A DNA stretch of 64,000 nucleotides from Candidatus Gastranaerophilales bacterium (lineage in GTDB: Bacteria > Cyanobacteriota > Vampirovibrionia > Gastranaerophilales > Gastranaerophilaceae), in the NCBI GenBank assembly GCA_944325865.1, contig CALVBS010000002.1:62001-126000 (forward strand), read 5' to 3'. Below are positions 35,103 to 44,417 of this stretch, piece after piece; position 1 is the first letter of the stretch, and each line of letters begins with the position of its first letter. The notes beneath the pieces were generated by a model that ran no database searches, was not told where the DNA came from, and worked only from the letters and a program-made list of their open reading frames with translations. The position numbers and the translations under genes were made by a program.

Positions 35103-35903
35103 TTAAAATACTTCTTCATCTGAAGGGAATCTGCCTGCTTTTACGTCTTTATTAAACTTTTTAGCACATTCCAGAATAAGGGATTTCATATCACCATATT
35201 TTCTTGCAAATTTTGGTTTAAAATCAGAGAATTTTCCGAACACATCATCACAAACAAGAACCTGTGCATCACAATATCTGCCTGCACCACATGAAATTGT
35301 AGGCACTGAGAGATTTTCCGTAATATATTTAGCACCGGATTCAGGAACCATTTCAAGCACTACGGCAAAAACACCTGCTTTTTCAAGCTGTTTTGCCTGA
35401 CTTAAAATTTCTTCCACAGCTTCAGGTGTTTTTCCCTGAATTTTATAACCGCCAAGAGTGTTCACAAATTGCGGAGTAAACCCGAGATGCCCGACAACCG
35501 GAATTCCGGATTGCGTTAGACGTTTAATAACATCAGTAATATAATCTCCATACCCTTCAATTTTGACAGCATTTGCCCCGTTTTTAATCATCAATCCGCA
35601 ATTACTTATTGCAGATGCAATATCCGTATGGTAGCTTAAAAAAGGCATATCTGTCACAACCATTGCATGAGTAACTCCTTTTGCAACAGCTTTTGTAAAA
35701 ATAAGCATTTCATCAACACCTATTGCATGGGTTGTTTCATATCCTAACGCCGTCATTGCAAGGCTATCACCGATAAGTACTACGTCAATACCCGCCTCAT
35801 CAATATACTTTGCTGTTGAATAGTCATACGCAGTCAAAACGGAAAACTTTTCATTTTCCGCTTTGTATTTCTTAATCGTATTGACCGTTATTTTCTTTGT
35901 CAT
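35103..35903 (-). CDS. panB: 3-methyl-2-oxobutanoate hydroxymethyltransferase
   Basis: A 266-residue TIM-barrel enzyme transferring a hydroxymethyl group from methylene-tetrahydrofolate to ketoisovalerate to make ketopantoate. Signatures are FSVLTAYDYSTAKYIDEAGI, VLIGDSLAMTALGYETT, GANAVKIEGY, GIPVVGHLGFTPQ and EMVPE. It starts 1 base after the end of yvcK. Length is typical. Confidence 0.97.
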   Translation of the reverse strand: MTKKITVNTIKKYKAENEKFSVLTAYDYSTAKYIDEAGIDVVLIGDSLAMTALGYETTHAIGVDEMLIFTKAVAKGVTHAMVVTDMPFLSYHTDIASAISNCGLMIKNGANAVKIEGYGDYITDVIKRLTQSGIPVVGHLGFTPQFVNTLGGYKIQGKTPEAVEEILSQAKQLEKAGVFAVVLEMVPESGAKYITENLSVPTISCGAGRYCDAQVLVCDDVFGKFSDFKPKFARKYGDMKSLILECAKKFNKDVKAGRFPSDEEVF

Positions 35904-35904
35904 A

Positions 35905-37275
35905 CTATTTTGAACTTTCTGCTACAGCTTCTTTATGATTAAAAAAGGAAGATTTAACACCTTTATGTTCTTTTTTATACCAGTACAGAATAGCTCTTGC
36001 AACTCTGTTTGAGCTGTGCCGTACGTAACCTTCTTTGCTGTCTTCAATTAATTTCCTTGAAAATATCGAAACACCTAATTTTCTGACATTTTCAACATCG
36101 ACTTTAACAGGATAAGAACCTGCCATTTGATATTTTGATGCAAGATTTGACGGAATAAAATCGTTTACAAGCACGGTATCTAGAATTTTTCTGCTGTTAG
36201 CATGCTGCATTAAAGCATTAATATGGTCAGAAACTTTGTAATTATCAGTTTCTCCAGGTTGAGTCATAATATTGCAGACATAAATCTTTTTGGCATTTGA
36301 AGCTGCAACTTCTCTTGCAATCTCTTCAACGAGAAGATTAGGAATAACACTTGTGTATAAACTTCCGGGTCCCATAATGATTAAATCAGCATCTTTAATT
36401 GCCGTAATAACATCTTCCAGAGCTTTACAGTGTACAGGATCCGTGTATAATCGTTTTACTCTGCCGTGAGCTTCCGGAATATTGGATTCCCCGTGAATAA
36501 TTCTGCCGTCTTCCATTTCAGCAACAAGCTTCATATCATCAAGAGTTGCAGGAAGAACTCTTCCCCTTATAGATAAAACATTAGAAGATTCTTTAACAGC
36601 ACGAACCATATCACCTGTGATTGCACATAATGCAGTTAAGAATAAGTTTCCGAAACTGTGACCTTCAAGCCCCTCACCCGATTTAAACCTATATTGAAAC
36701 AATTTTGTAATCAAATCTTCATCATCAGCAAGAGCTGCAATACAGTTTCTGATATCACCCGGAGGAAGAACACCCATATCTTCTCTCAATCTGCCTGAAC
36801 TTCCGCCGTCATCACCGACTGTTACTACCGCAGTTATATTATTTGTAATATGCTTAATACCTTTCAAAAGCATAGATAAACCGGTTCCACCACCGATTGC
36901 AACAATTTTAGGGCCGCGGTTAAGTTTTCTTCTTCTATACAAAGCCTCCAGTATAGTTTCCTGATCTTTTCCGTTATGTAAATCCAGAATTGAAAGGTTT
37001 GTTTTTTGCCAGCCTTTAAAAAATATAGCTCCGCCAAACATTATAATTGCCAGAGCAAGCCACTCTGTGGAAATATTACTTGCAATTTTACGTATAAATT
37101 CCATAGTGTAAAATATCGGCTTGATATCGCATAACATCAAAAATCCGAGAACCATAAAGACTGCACCGACAAAAATTAGTGCAAACCATCTTTTTACCTG
37201 TAAACCCGGAATCAGCCATCCTGCTTCCTTTGGCATTTTCATACTATTTCTGAAATTTTTCATTATCTTCATCAC
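35905..37275 (-). CDS. yvcK: YvcK/CofD-like gluconeogenesis factor with membrane helices
   Basis: A 456-residue protein. Residues about 30-52 and 70-88 form two membrane helices, which standard YvcK proteins of Firmicutes lack; a membrane N-terminus is common in cyanobacterial forms. The CofD-like core begins at KIVAIGGGTGLSMLLKG and has VVTVGDDGGSSGRLRED, PPGDIRNCI, GHSFGNLFL, and IMGPGSLYTSVIPNLL. The family binds UDP-sugars and affects cell shape and carbon use. It is followed 1 base later by panB. Confidence 0.88.
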   Translation of the reverse strand: MMKIMKNFRNSMKMPKEAGWLIPGLQVKRWFALIFVGAVFMVLGFLMLCDIKPIFYTMEFIRKIASNISTEWLALAIIMFGGAIFFKGWQKTNLSILDLHNGKDQETILEALYRRRKLNRGPKIVAIGGGTGLSMLLKGIKHITNNITAVVTVGDDGGSSGRLREDMGVLPPGDIRNCIAALADDEDLITKLFQYRFKSGEGLEGHSFGNLFLTALCAITGDMVRAVKESSNVLSIRGRVLPATLDDMKLVAEMEDGRIIHGESNIPEAHGRVKRLYTDPVHCKALEDVITAIKDADLIIMGPGSLYTSVIPNLLVEEIAREVAASNAKKIYVCNIMTQPGETDNYKVSDHINALMQHANSRKILDTVLVNDFIPSNLASKYQMAGSYPVKVDVENVRKLGVSIFSRKLIEDSKEGYVRHSSNRVARAILYWYKKEHKGVKSSFFNHKEAVAESSK

Positions 37276-38070
37276 CTACTCAACCCATCCGGACAAACAC
37301 GCATTTTTATAATTAACCGGAACCGGAACTATTAAGTCCTTTGACTGTTTAATTAAAGCCTGAGCGTTTGCTATCTTATTTGAAAAATGAATTGTATCCG
37401 CAATAACACAAGTTTTACCGCCTGCTGCATTATCAATTTGAGATGTTGCAAGAAGAGTTTTTAATCTGTTTATTGATGCAAAGATATTTTCATTGTCTTT
37501 TCTTTCAAAATCTATTGTACCGTCAGTGTTATATGTTTTTTCAAGATGCACCTCATGAGCAATAGGAATGTTAACTTCATCTCCAACAGAAGCGGTTACA
37601 TCACCTGAAGCTCCATAATATACCAGCCACTGTGAACATTTTTTAACTGCTTTTGCTATATTCTTAGCAAACACATAATCCTCTGCAGCCCTTCTGTACA
37701 TAGCTCCGTGCGGACGAACGTGTTCTATTTCCATATTCATGGTTTTGGCAAAAGACATTAAAGCACCTACCTGATAAATAACAAGAGCCTCAAGCTCATC
37801 GGCGGAAAGTTCAACCGGACGATACCCGAATCCCTGAATATCATCATAACCGATATGTGCTCCGACAACCACGCCTTTTTCCTTGGCCTTTAAAAGAGCA
37901 TTTTTTATAGTCATCGGATCTCCTGCATGAAACCCGCAGGAAATATTAACAGAACTTGCATAATCCAGCAGAGAAAATTCCGCATTATTTTTATATATTC
38001 CGAAACTCTGTGCCAAATCTATATTAAAATCAATATTTTTAATCTGTTTTCTCTCTAAAATTTCCTGCAT
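37276..38070 (-). CDS. pxpA: 5-oxoprolinase subunit A (LamB/YcsF family)
   Basis: A 264-residue protein. The N-terminal FNIDLAQSFGIYK, NISCGFHAGDPMTIKNAL, GAHIGYDDIQGFGYRPV and HVRPHGAMYRR are family motifs. ATG 38070 with an ACAGG box is preferred to a TTG at 38091. In other bacteria PxpA works with PxpB and PxpC to open 5-oxoproline with ATP; these are not seen here. The family also occurs without the partners, so the reaction is uncertain. Confidence 0.85.
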   Translation of the reverse strand: MQEILERKQIKNIDFNIDLAQSFGIYKNNAEFSLLDYASSVNISCGFHAGDPMTIKNALLKAKEKGVVVGAHIGYDDIQGFGYRPVELSADELEALVIYQVGALMSFAKTMNMEIEHVRPHGAMYRRAAEDYVFAKNIAKAVKKCSQWLVYYGASGDVTASVGDEVNIPIAHEVHLEKTYNTDGTIDFERKDNENIFASINRLKTLLATSQIDNAAGGKTCVIADTIHFSNKIANAQALIKQSKDLIVPVPVNYKNACLSGWVE

Positions 38071-38165
38071 AATTAAATACCTGTGTTTCAATAATTCTCT
38101 AGCCTGATAATAGAATTATTATACTCACAAAATAAATAATTACCAGTATCTTTACATAATTTTAA

Positions 38166-38792
38166 CTACGGGCGATAAACATCCGAAATTTCTAAAAACA
38201 GGTATTGTTTTGAATAAAATGCAAGTTGAGCAGCGTCTTTTTTGGAATAATTTTTCAGATTAAAACAGAATTCAAAATTTTTGCTGCCCGTTCTGCGTTT
38301 TTTATTAAAGAAAACATATAAATAACCGTTTGTAATAACATAATAATCAGATTTAAAATAGAGTTTATCCATTAATTCGTCAAGTTTACAGCCTGCAGCA
38401 GAATCATCAAAAATCTTTTTATCAAAATCTACCGCATTGTCCTTAAACGGAATATATTTTATAGACAGAGCTCTCTTACATAATTTGCTGCTATCCCATT
38501 TTTTTACTACATAATCAGGATAAAAAGCTGCACGGTTTATATAACTCTGAAACTCTCTCATATCATATGTGTTATACCCTAAAACCATAAAGAACGGAAA
38601 AATTAACTTTTCCCGAATTTCAGCTTCACTCAATTCATCAAACTTAGCCATATACGGCCCGTTTTTTACAAGAGCCATATTTCTCGCCAGCACACGTTTA
38701 TTAAGCTTATAAATCACTCTCTTACAGAATAAAAATATAAACCATGAAACCAATAAGACTATTAAAAATAATATTACAGAAAACGTTATCAT
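38166..38792 (-). CDS. Membrane-anchored protein with an HSDR_N-like domain
   Basis: A 208-residue protein. One N-terminal membrane helix (VILFLIVLLVSWFIFLF) precedes a soluble part that begins LSEAEIREKLIFPFFMVLGYN, then FYPDYVV and ALSIKYIPFKD. This resembles the N-terminal domain of type I restriction HsdR, which carries a PD-(D/E)XK site. The catalytic Glu of the ExK motif is Ser here (SIK), so nuclease activity is unlikely. Likeness is by eye. Confidence 0.5.
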   Translation of the reverse strand: MITFSVILFLIVLLVSWFIFLFCKRVIYKLNKRVLARNMALVKNGPYMAKFDELSEAEIREKLIFPFFMVLGYNTYDMREFQSYINRAAFYPDYVVKKWDSSKLCKRALSIKYIPFKDNAVDFDKKIFDDSAAGCKLDELMDKLYFKSDYYVITNGYLYVFFNKKRRTGSKNFEFCFNLKNYSKKDAAQLAFYSKQYLFLEISDVYRP

Positions 38793-38867
38793 CTTAATTA
38801 TATTTTAACTCTTTTTCCGGCTTTTTTCCATACATAATTTAATGTATTTAATATAAGTTCACAAAAA

Positions 38868-38893
38868 TGAACCTCCGTTTTTACGGAGGTTCA
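38868..38893 (-). terminator. Rho-independent terminator of rpsT
   Basis: A TGAACCTCCG/CGGAGGTTCA stem is followed on the minus strand by T5, downstream of rpsT. Confidence 0.85.
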
Positions 38894-38912
38894 TAAAAAA
38901 GTGTCAAAAAAA

Positions 38913-39182
38913 CTATTTAGCCTGTAATTTATTAACGGCTTTAGTTAATCTTGATTTCTTTCTTGCTGCGGTATTTTTGTGGAGAATACCTTTAGAAACA
39001 GCTTTGTCACATAACTGGTAAGCTTTGGATAAAGCTGCATTTAAAGCTTCTTTATCTTCCCCTTTAGCCAATTCCAAAACTTTTTTCAAAGCAGTTTTAA
39101 TAGAAGTTTTGAAAGCAACATTTCTGATTCTGTTTCTTTCAGCAATAAGTACTCTTTTTTTAGCAGATTTAATATTTGCCAT
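38913..39182 (-). CDS. rpsT: 30S ribosomal protein S20
   Basis: An 89-residue, Lys/Ala-rich, three-helix protein binding 16S rRNA. ANIKSAKKRVLIAERNRIRN and LIHKNTAARKKSRLTKAVNK-like parts (GILHKNTAARKKSRL) are signature regions. It has an RBS (GGAAAAA) and its own terminator, thus a single-gene unit. Confidence 0.97.
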   Translation of the reverse strand: MANIKSAKKRVLIAERNRIRNVAFKTSIKTALKKVLELAKGEDKEALNAALSKAYQLCDKAVSKGILHKNTAARKKSRLTKAVNKLQAK

Positions 39183-39397
39183 TTTAAATTTTTCCTTTTC
39201 TGTATCTTGCGGTGCTTAATGACGGCACCATACTCGAGGATGTGAGTAAACTTATAATAAAAAAAAGACACTATATTTGCAAGCATTTTGTTAAAATATA
39301 AACCTGAATTGTAAAATTATATTAACTAATTCTAAAGAATTATGCATAATGAACCGTTAAATAAAACAGCGAAATACACCTAACAGGAGATAGTTCA

Positions 39398-42300
39398 TTG
39401 GCACCGTTGAGTTTCACGCCTCAACAGCAACAGGCAATACAAACTTATCGACAACAAAATAATATAGCTTCAATCATATCTGACGAGGCTGTTGTTGACA
39501 TGATTAAACAACAGGGCGGACAAACCGCGTCCATTTTTCAGTCTTCCGGTTACTCATGGTCAGCAGGCCAAACGAATTTACCTTCACAAAACACAGGTAG
39601 AAACGAAACAATCTTTGATGCAAAAAAGAATAATAACCAATCCAATAACGTAAATAAAAATACAACATCAAAAAATACACCGTCTCCAGCACAAACTCTG
39701 CAACAGAAACAAAATGCAGAATTACAGGCACTCGGACTTCAAAATACCGAAGGGGCCGGCGGGAAATTTAAAGCTGGAAACGGCAATGAATATACTGTGG
39801 TAGGTGCTGCAACAAACGGAAGAACTATCGTAAAAGATTCAAAAGGAAACTTTCAGGTAGTGGCTCAAGACGGAACTCTGTTAAATAAAGATTATGTTAT
39901 TAAGAGCAATACTGTTGATAATATACGACACAACAACAAAATTGCCCAGAATACTACAATTCAGCTTATGCAATCACAAATGGATAATGCTCAGGAAGCT
40001 TTTGACGCACAGCTTGCAAAAGACGGCTGGGCTGCAGATGTTGCCGACGGGGTAAGTAATTTATGGGGCTGGGCTCAAAAAGATGGTAATCAGGCATGGA
40101 GAGTCCGAAAAGATTTGAAAGCCTACAATAAAAATATAACCGATTTGCAAAAAGCGGCACAGCAGGGTGACGCTCAGTTTAATGCGAAATTTAAAGAAAT
40201 TTACGGGATTGATTACAATCAAAATGCAATGGCTGATTATGTAAATAATCCTACGCAAGAAAATTATCAAAAAGCATTCGGGACAAAAAACAATATTACA
40301 GAACGAGTACAAAATTATAACAATTCACAAGATACCGGAGCAGTTATTGTTAAAGGAACAGCAACAGTTGCTGCCGGCGTTGCCGTTGGTGTTGCTACAG
40401 GAGGGGTAGGACTTGCAGCTGTCGGAGTCGCAGCAGCAGGAACCGCAGCATCAAGTGCTGCCATTAACGTCTCTGACCGACTGTCCTCAGATGTAGGTCT
40501 GCAAGATGGAGAAATGACTGAAATAATGAAAAATGCAGCCTGGGACGGAGCATCAGTACTGGCAGGCGGTGCGGTCGGAAAAATTGCAGGCACGGCTATT
40601 AAAGGAGCAACTACAGCAGCAAAAGCAGGAAGAGCTGCCGTTAGTGCAGCAGGTGATACGGCTATTGGGGCAGCTCAGGAATATGCGGAAACCGGGCAGG
40701 TTACAGCTGCAGGCACCGCACTTAATGCAGCTCTCGGAGGCGTCGGTATTGCAGCAGAATCCGGAGCATTAACAAGAGTTGGACAAAAAATAAAAAATTC
40801 CATAAGTCCAGAAGCTGGAGGTTCAACCATTAAGACTCCTGATACCACACCGGCTAATGTTCAAACGACAGGTAATCCTCCGCATACAACAGATACACCG
40901 GCTACGACCACCCAAACAAACAGTAGCACCTCTCAGACTACTGAGACTCCGGCTGTACAAAATATGTCTGAACAGGCTCAACCGGCGGCTTCTTCAACTA
41001 CAACGACAAAGCCAGCCGAAAGTGTGCAAACCGAAACTTCTCAAACAAATGCAACTGCAGATAAAGCTCAAACTCAACCTGAACTATCTGCAGGAAATAC
41101 AAATAAACCAGATTTCAAACATGGAATCATGTCTAATAATGCAAAATTTGAAGCAAATCTAAAAAATGCGGATTTAAACAATCCGGAAGTCCGACAAAGT
41201 TTTATTGACGGAATAGCTGAAGAGTTTCCGGAATTTGCAAAATATCCGAGAAAACAAAAAACTTTAAGCCAGCTTCAAGCTCTTGTCAATCACCCTGATT
41301 ATGCAAATTTGAGTGATGTCAATAAAACAATGGCAAAATTATCAATATTAAAAGATAATGGAATTGAAGCAGGTTCGCTTTATTCAAAAAATAAAGTTCC
41401 TATATCAATAAAACGCCGTATAAGCGATATTGAATACTGTCTGGACAATCAAGTTGACAAAAAGAGTGCAGCTGCACTATACCATGACGGAGATTATGAA
41501 ACATTCAAAATACTTAATGATGTAAAAAATCCGCAAAGAATAAGCGATGAAGAACTGTCTCAGATGGACGGATTTGTTAATCAGGCAAAAGCAAACGGAA
41601 ACTTTATGGTTAAGCAGTCACACCTTACCAATCCTAAACAAATCCCAACTCAGACAATTAGCAAAAACGGAAGGGAGTATAATGTTAAAGTAATTGATCT
41701 TACGGATGCTAATGTTATGTCACATCTGGATAACTATGGCTTTGAAGCGGGAACAACCGCAGACAATTTACGCCTGACAGTACATATGAATGACGATATT
41801 AATAAAAGCCCGCAAATGACTGTAAGAAGAATGATGAACAGCAAAGATTTAAATCTTTCCGCGACCATGACTGACGGTACAAACCATCTTTACGGTGACA
41901 TGCAAATAGGTATCCTTCTAGACTATGATCAGGGAGCAGTAAGTTATGCCTCTAATTATGCCGCAGGTACAGGTTTCGTAAAAGATAAGACAAATTTTGC
42001 AAAATCTAAATTAAAAGAAACTGAATCTTCCGCAGACACCTTTATAAAAGACCGTTTCATTGAAAACATGAAAGCCGGCGGCGTAGAAATATCCGACGAA
42101 GATTATGTAGCACTTTCTAATATGTTCAAAGACAAAAAAATGACGGCAAAACAATTAGAAAATATGTCGGATAACGGAACATTAACGGTTAACGGTAAAG
42201 AGTTCAGCACCGAACAAATACAAAACGCATTGGATAAAAGTACTGATGATTTATTAACAATGCAGGCAGAAATAAACGGCAAAAAATTTAAAAAAGGATT

Positions 42301-42460
42301 TAATGAAATTAATGTTTATAATCCTGAAATCAAAGCATTATACATAAGAGATAACAGTGCGGATGGAAAGCTTGAAGATATACTGAGCGACAAACTTTTA
42401 CAATTTGCTCAGGATAATAATATTCCTATAGTATTCCAGAGAAATGTTATAGATTCTTAA
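39398..42460 (+). CDS. 1020-aa protein with N-terminal LSFT motif and Ala/Gly-rich hydrophobic core; candidate secreted effector or translocator
   Basis: The start is TTG 39398, with RBS ACAGGAGA. Residues 1-25 (PLSFTPQQQQAIQTYRQQ) have the motif seen in neighbouring candidate effectors. Residues about 60-110 are Asn/Gln-rich and disordered. Residues about 310-360 and 380-430 are Ala/Gly/Val-rich and hydrophobic (ATVAAGVAVGVATGGVGLAA), like the membrane-inserting part of translocators or toxins. A Thr/Ser/Gln/Pro linker at about 475-570 leads to a folded C-terminal half (570-1020) that I do not recognise. There is no Sec signal. It is a single-gene unit of about 3 kb between rpsT and the GH57 gene. 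The role is inferred from architecture only. Confidence 0.6.
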   Translation: MAPLSFTPQQQQAIQTYRQQNNIASIISDEAVVDMIKQQGGQTASIFQSSGYSWSAGQTNLPSQNTGRNETIFDAKKNNNQSNNVNKNTTSKNTPSPAQTLQQKQNAELQALGLQNTEGAGGKFKAGNGNEYTVVGAATNGRTIVKDSKGNFQVVAQDGTLLNKDYVIKSNTVDNIRHNNKIAQNTTIQLMQSQMDNAQEAFDAQLAKDGWAADVADGVSNLWGWAQKDGNQAWRVRKDLKAYNKNITDLQKAAQQGDAQFNAKFKEIYGIDYNQNAMADYVNNPTQENYQKAFGTKNNITERVQNYNNSQDTGAVIVKGTATVAAGVAVGVATGGVGLAAVGVAAAGTAASSAAINVSDRLSSDVGLQDGEMTEIMKNAAWDGASVLAGGAVGKIAGTAIKGATTAAKAGRAAVSAAGDTAIGAAQEYAETGQVTAAGTALNAALGGVGIAAESGALTRVGQKIKNSISPEAGGSTIKTPDTTPANVQTTGNPPHTTDTPATTTQTNSSTSQTTETPAVQNMSEQAQPAASSTTTTKPAESVQTETSQTNATADKAQTQPELSAGNTNKPDFKHGIMSNNAKFEANLKNADLNNPEVRQSFIDGIAEEFPEFAKYPRKQKTLSQLQALVNHPDYANLSDVNKTMAKLSILKDNGIEAGSLYSKNKVPISIKRRISDIEYCLDNQVDKKSAAALYHDGDYETFKILNDVKNPQRISDEELSQMDGFVNQAKANGNFMVKQSHLTNPKQIPTQTISKNGREYNVKVIDLTDANVMSHLDNYGFEAGTTADNLRLTVHMNDDINKSPQMTVRRMMNSKDLNLSATMTDGTNHLYGDMQIGILLDYDQGAVSYASNYAAGTGFVKDKTNFAKSKLKETESSADTFIKDRFIENMKAGGVEISDEDYVALSNMFKDKKMTAKQLENMSDNGTLTVNGKEFSTEQIQNALDKSTDDLLTMQAEINGKKFKKGFNEINVYNPEIKALYIRDNSADGKLEDILSDKLLQFAQDNNIPIVFQRNVIDS

Positions 42461-42532
42461 TAAACTTTTATCCGACAAATAATATGTAAAACTAATATAA
42501 AGAATATATTTTAACTTTTGTAACATTATTCA

Positions 42533-42548
42533 TAAGAACTAGTTCTTA
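42533..42548. promoter_or_regulatory. 16-bp perfect palindrome upstream of the branching enzyme gene
   Basis: TAAGAACTAGTTCTTA is a perfect inverted repeat, located about 97 bases before the ATG and just upstream of a likely -10 (TGCTATATA, 42573-42581). It is a likely operator. Confidence 0.5.
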
Positions 42549-42644
42549 AGGATTATATTTTTTACCCGTTTGTGCTATATATTAATTAAGAAGAACTGGA
42601 TTATAGTAAATAATAATTCAAGTAAGAGAGATATGGAGGCACAA

Positions 42645-44366
42645 ATGTCAGTAGGACAATTCGTATTTATGTTACACAGCCACCTTCCTTATTATAGAAA
42701 AGCCGGCATGTGGCCTTTCGGGGAAGAAAACCTTTATGAATGTATGGCAGAAACTTACATTCCTTTACTTAATGCTATTTCGGAACTTTATGACGAAGGT
42801 ATTAAGGCAAAATTGACTGTCGGAATTACTCCGATTTTGGCAGAACAGCTTAATGATGAACACCTGAAACACGGATTCGTTAAATATCTTAACTCAAGAA
42901 TAGAACAGGTTTCCAAAGATTTGGAAAGGTATCCGGATCCGAAAGTTGCTCATTCTCAGCATTTAAAATATTTGGCTAAATATTACTTTGACTGGTTTAA
43001 CCACATCAAAGATTCTTATGTTAATAAATACGGAATGGATTTAATCGGACAATTCAAAAAATATCAGGATTTGGGCTGTATTGAAATTACAACTTCAGGT
43101 GCAACTCATGGTTTTTCACCGTTGCTTGCAACTGACAGCAACCTGAATGCCCAGTTCAAAGTAGGTTCTGATACAACCAAAAGATTGTTTGGCAAAAAAG
43201 CCATCGGCTGCTGGCTTCCTGAATGTGCTTACAGACAGGGTTACGAATATGTGGGTAAAGACGGTAAAAAACACTGGAGACCTGCTATTGAAGTTACCCT
43301 TCAAAATAATGACATTGAATACTTCTTTACGGAATCTCATGTAATTGAAGGCGGAAATTCTATAGGTAACAGACGTGTAATCGGAGTTTACGGAAATATT
43401 GAATATATTCCGCTTCCTGAACGTCCTGCAACAGGCTATGATACATATTCAGCTTACTGGCTTCCTGATGCTCAGGTTGCTGTTATGGGCAGAAATGACA
43501 GAGCAGGTTATCAGGTTTGGTCTGCTGCTGACGGGTACCCGGGAGACGGCTGTTTCCGTGAATTCCATAAAAAAGATGATAAATCGGGCATGCACTATTG
43601 GAGAATTACATCCCCTACAACAGATTTAGGCGATAAAATGTTGTATGATCCGGTTTTGGCTTTAAACAAAATTAATGAAAATTCAGACCACTACACAACT
43701 TTAATTTACCACCTATTAAATGATTACAAAAAAGCTCACAACGGTAAAGAAGGGCTTGTAATGGTATCGTTTGATACAGAGTTATTCGGACACTGGTGGT
43801 TTGAAGGTGTAGAATTCATAAAACAAGTAATCAAAAAATTCAACACATATCTTCCTGAAGTAGAGAGAATGACAGCAGGTGAATACTTGCACGCCCATCC
43901 GCCTACGGAAGCTATTCAAATTCCGGAAAGCTCATGGGGTCAGGGCGGTCATTTCTATGTATGGAACAACCACTTAACAGAATGGATGTGGCCTATTATC
44001 CATGCTTGCGAAAAACGTATAAACAAAATTGCGGATAAATATCCGGAAATTCCGGAAGATAAACTTTTGCACAGAGCATTGAATCAAATGGCAAGAGAGA
44101 ATTTGCTTTTGCAAAGTTCCGACTGGCCGTTCCTGATTACAACATGGCAGGCAAAAGATTATGCAACAGACAGATTCAGAGAACATGTTGACAGATTTGA
44201 AAAAATTTGTGACATGATTGAAAGCGGTAATATTGATGATGCTGAACTGCAAAAAATAGAAAGTATTGATAACTGTTTCCCTGTAATTGATTACAGAGTT
44301 TATCAATCAATCGAAGAAGGTGTAATACCGCAGCAGTCTGCAAAACTTGCACCGCTATATAATTAA
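42645..44366 (+). CDS. GH57 family 1,4-alpha-glucan branching enzyme
   Basis: A 573-residue enzyme that makes alpha-1,6 branches in glycogen. GGAGG lies 5 bases before ATG 42645; earlier frames (42570, 42633) lack an RBS. GH57 motifs are VFMLHSHLPYYR, TPILAEQL, the nucleophile region GCWLPECAY with Glu near residue 193, and SFDTELFGHWWFEG with the acid Asp near 377. GSSWGQGGHFYVW-like (ESSWGQGGH) follows. Length agrees with cyanobacterial and Thermus-type enzymes. It is transcribed alone, with a palindrome upstream and a terminator downstream. Confidence 0.92.
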   Translation: MSVGQFVFMLHSHLPYYRKAGMWPFGEENLYECMAETYIPLLNAISELYDEGIKAKLTVGITPILAEQLNDEHLKHGFVKYLNSRIEQVSKDLERYPDPKVAHSQHLKYLAKYYFDWFNHIKDSYVNKYGMDLIGQFKKYQDLGCIEITTSGATHGFSPLLATDSNLNAQFKVGSDTTKRLFGKKAIGCWLPECAYRQGYEYVGKDGKKHWRPAIEVTLQNNDIEYFFTESHVIEGGNSIGNRRVIGVYGNIEYIPLPERPATGYDTYSAYWLPDAQVAVMGRNDRAGYQVWSAADGYPGDGCFREFHKKDDKSGMHYWRITSPTTDLGDKMLYDPVLALNKINENSDHYTTLIYHLLNDYKKAHNGKEGLVMVSFDTELFGHWWFEGVEFIKQVIKKFNTYLPEVERMTAGEYLHAHPPTEAIQIPESSWGQGGHFYVWNNHLTEWMWPIIHACEKRINKIADKYPEIPEDKLLHRALNQMARENLLLQSSDWPFLITTWQAKDYATDRFREHVDRFEKICDMIESGNIDDAELQKIESIDNCFPVIDYRVYQSIEEGVIPQQSAKLAPLYN

Positions 44367-44385
44367 AATATGAAAATAAATAAAA

Positions 44386-44412
44386 AATACGGGTTACATA
44401 ACCCGTATTTTT
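44386..44412. terminator. Bidirectional terminator
   Basis: An AAATACGGGTT/AACCCGTATTT stem and T-run lie between the convergent GH57 and Cys-His-Asp genes. Confidence 0.9.
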
Positions 44413-44417
44413 TATTG

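Noticed and set aside
40857-41162. 101-codon plus-strand frame rich in Arg/Leu/Gln
   Set aside because: It is an out-of-frame reading of the Thr/Gln-rich linker of the 1020-residue protein.
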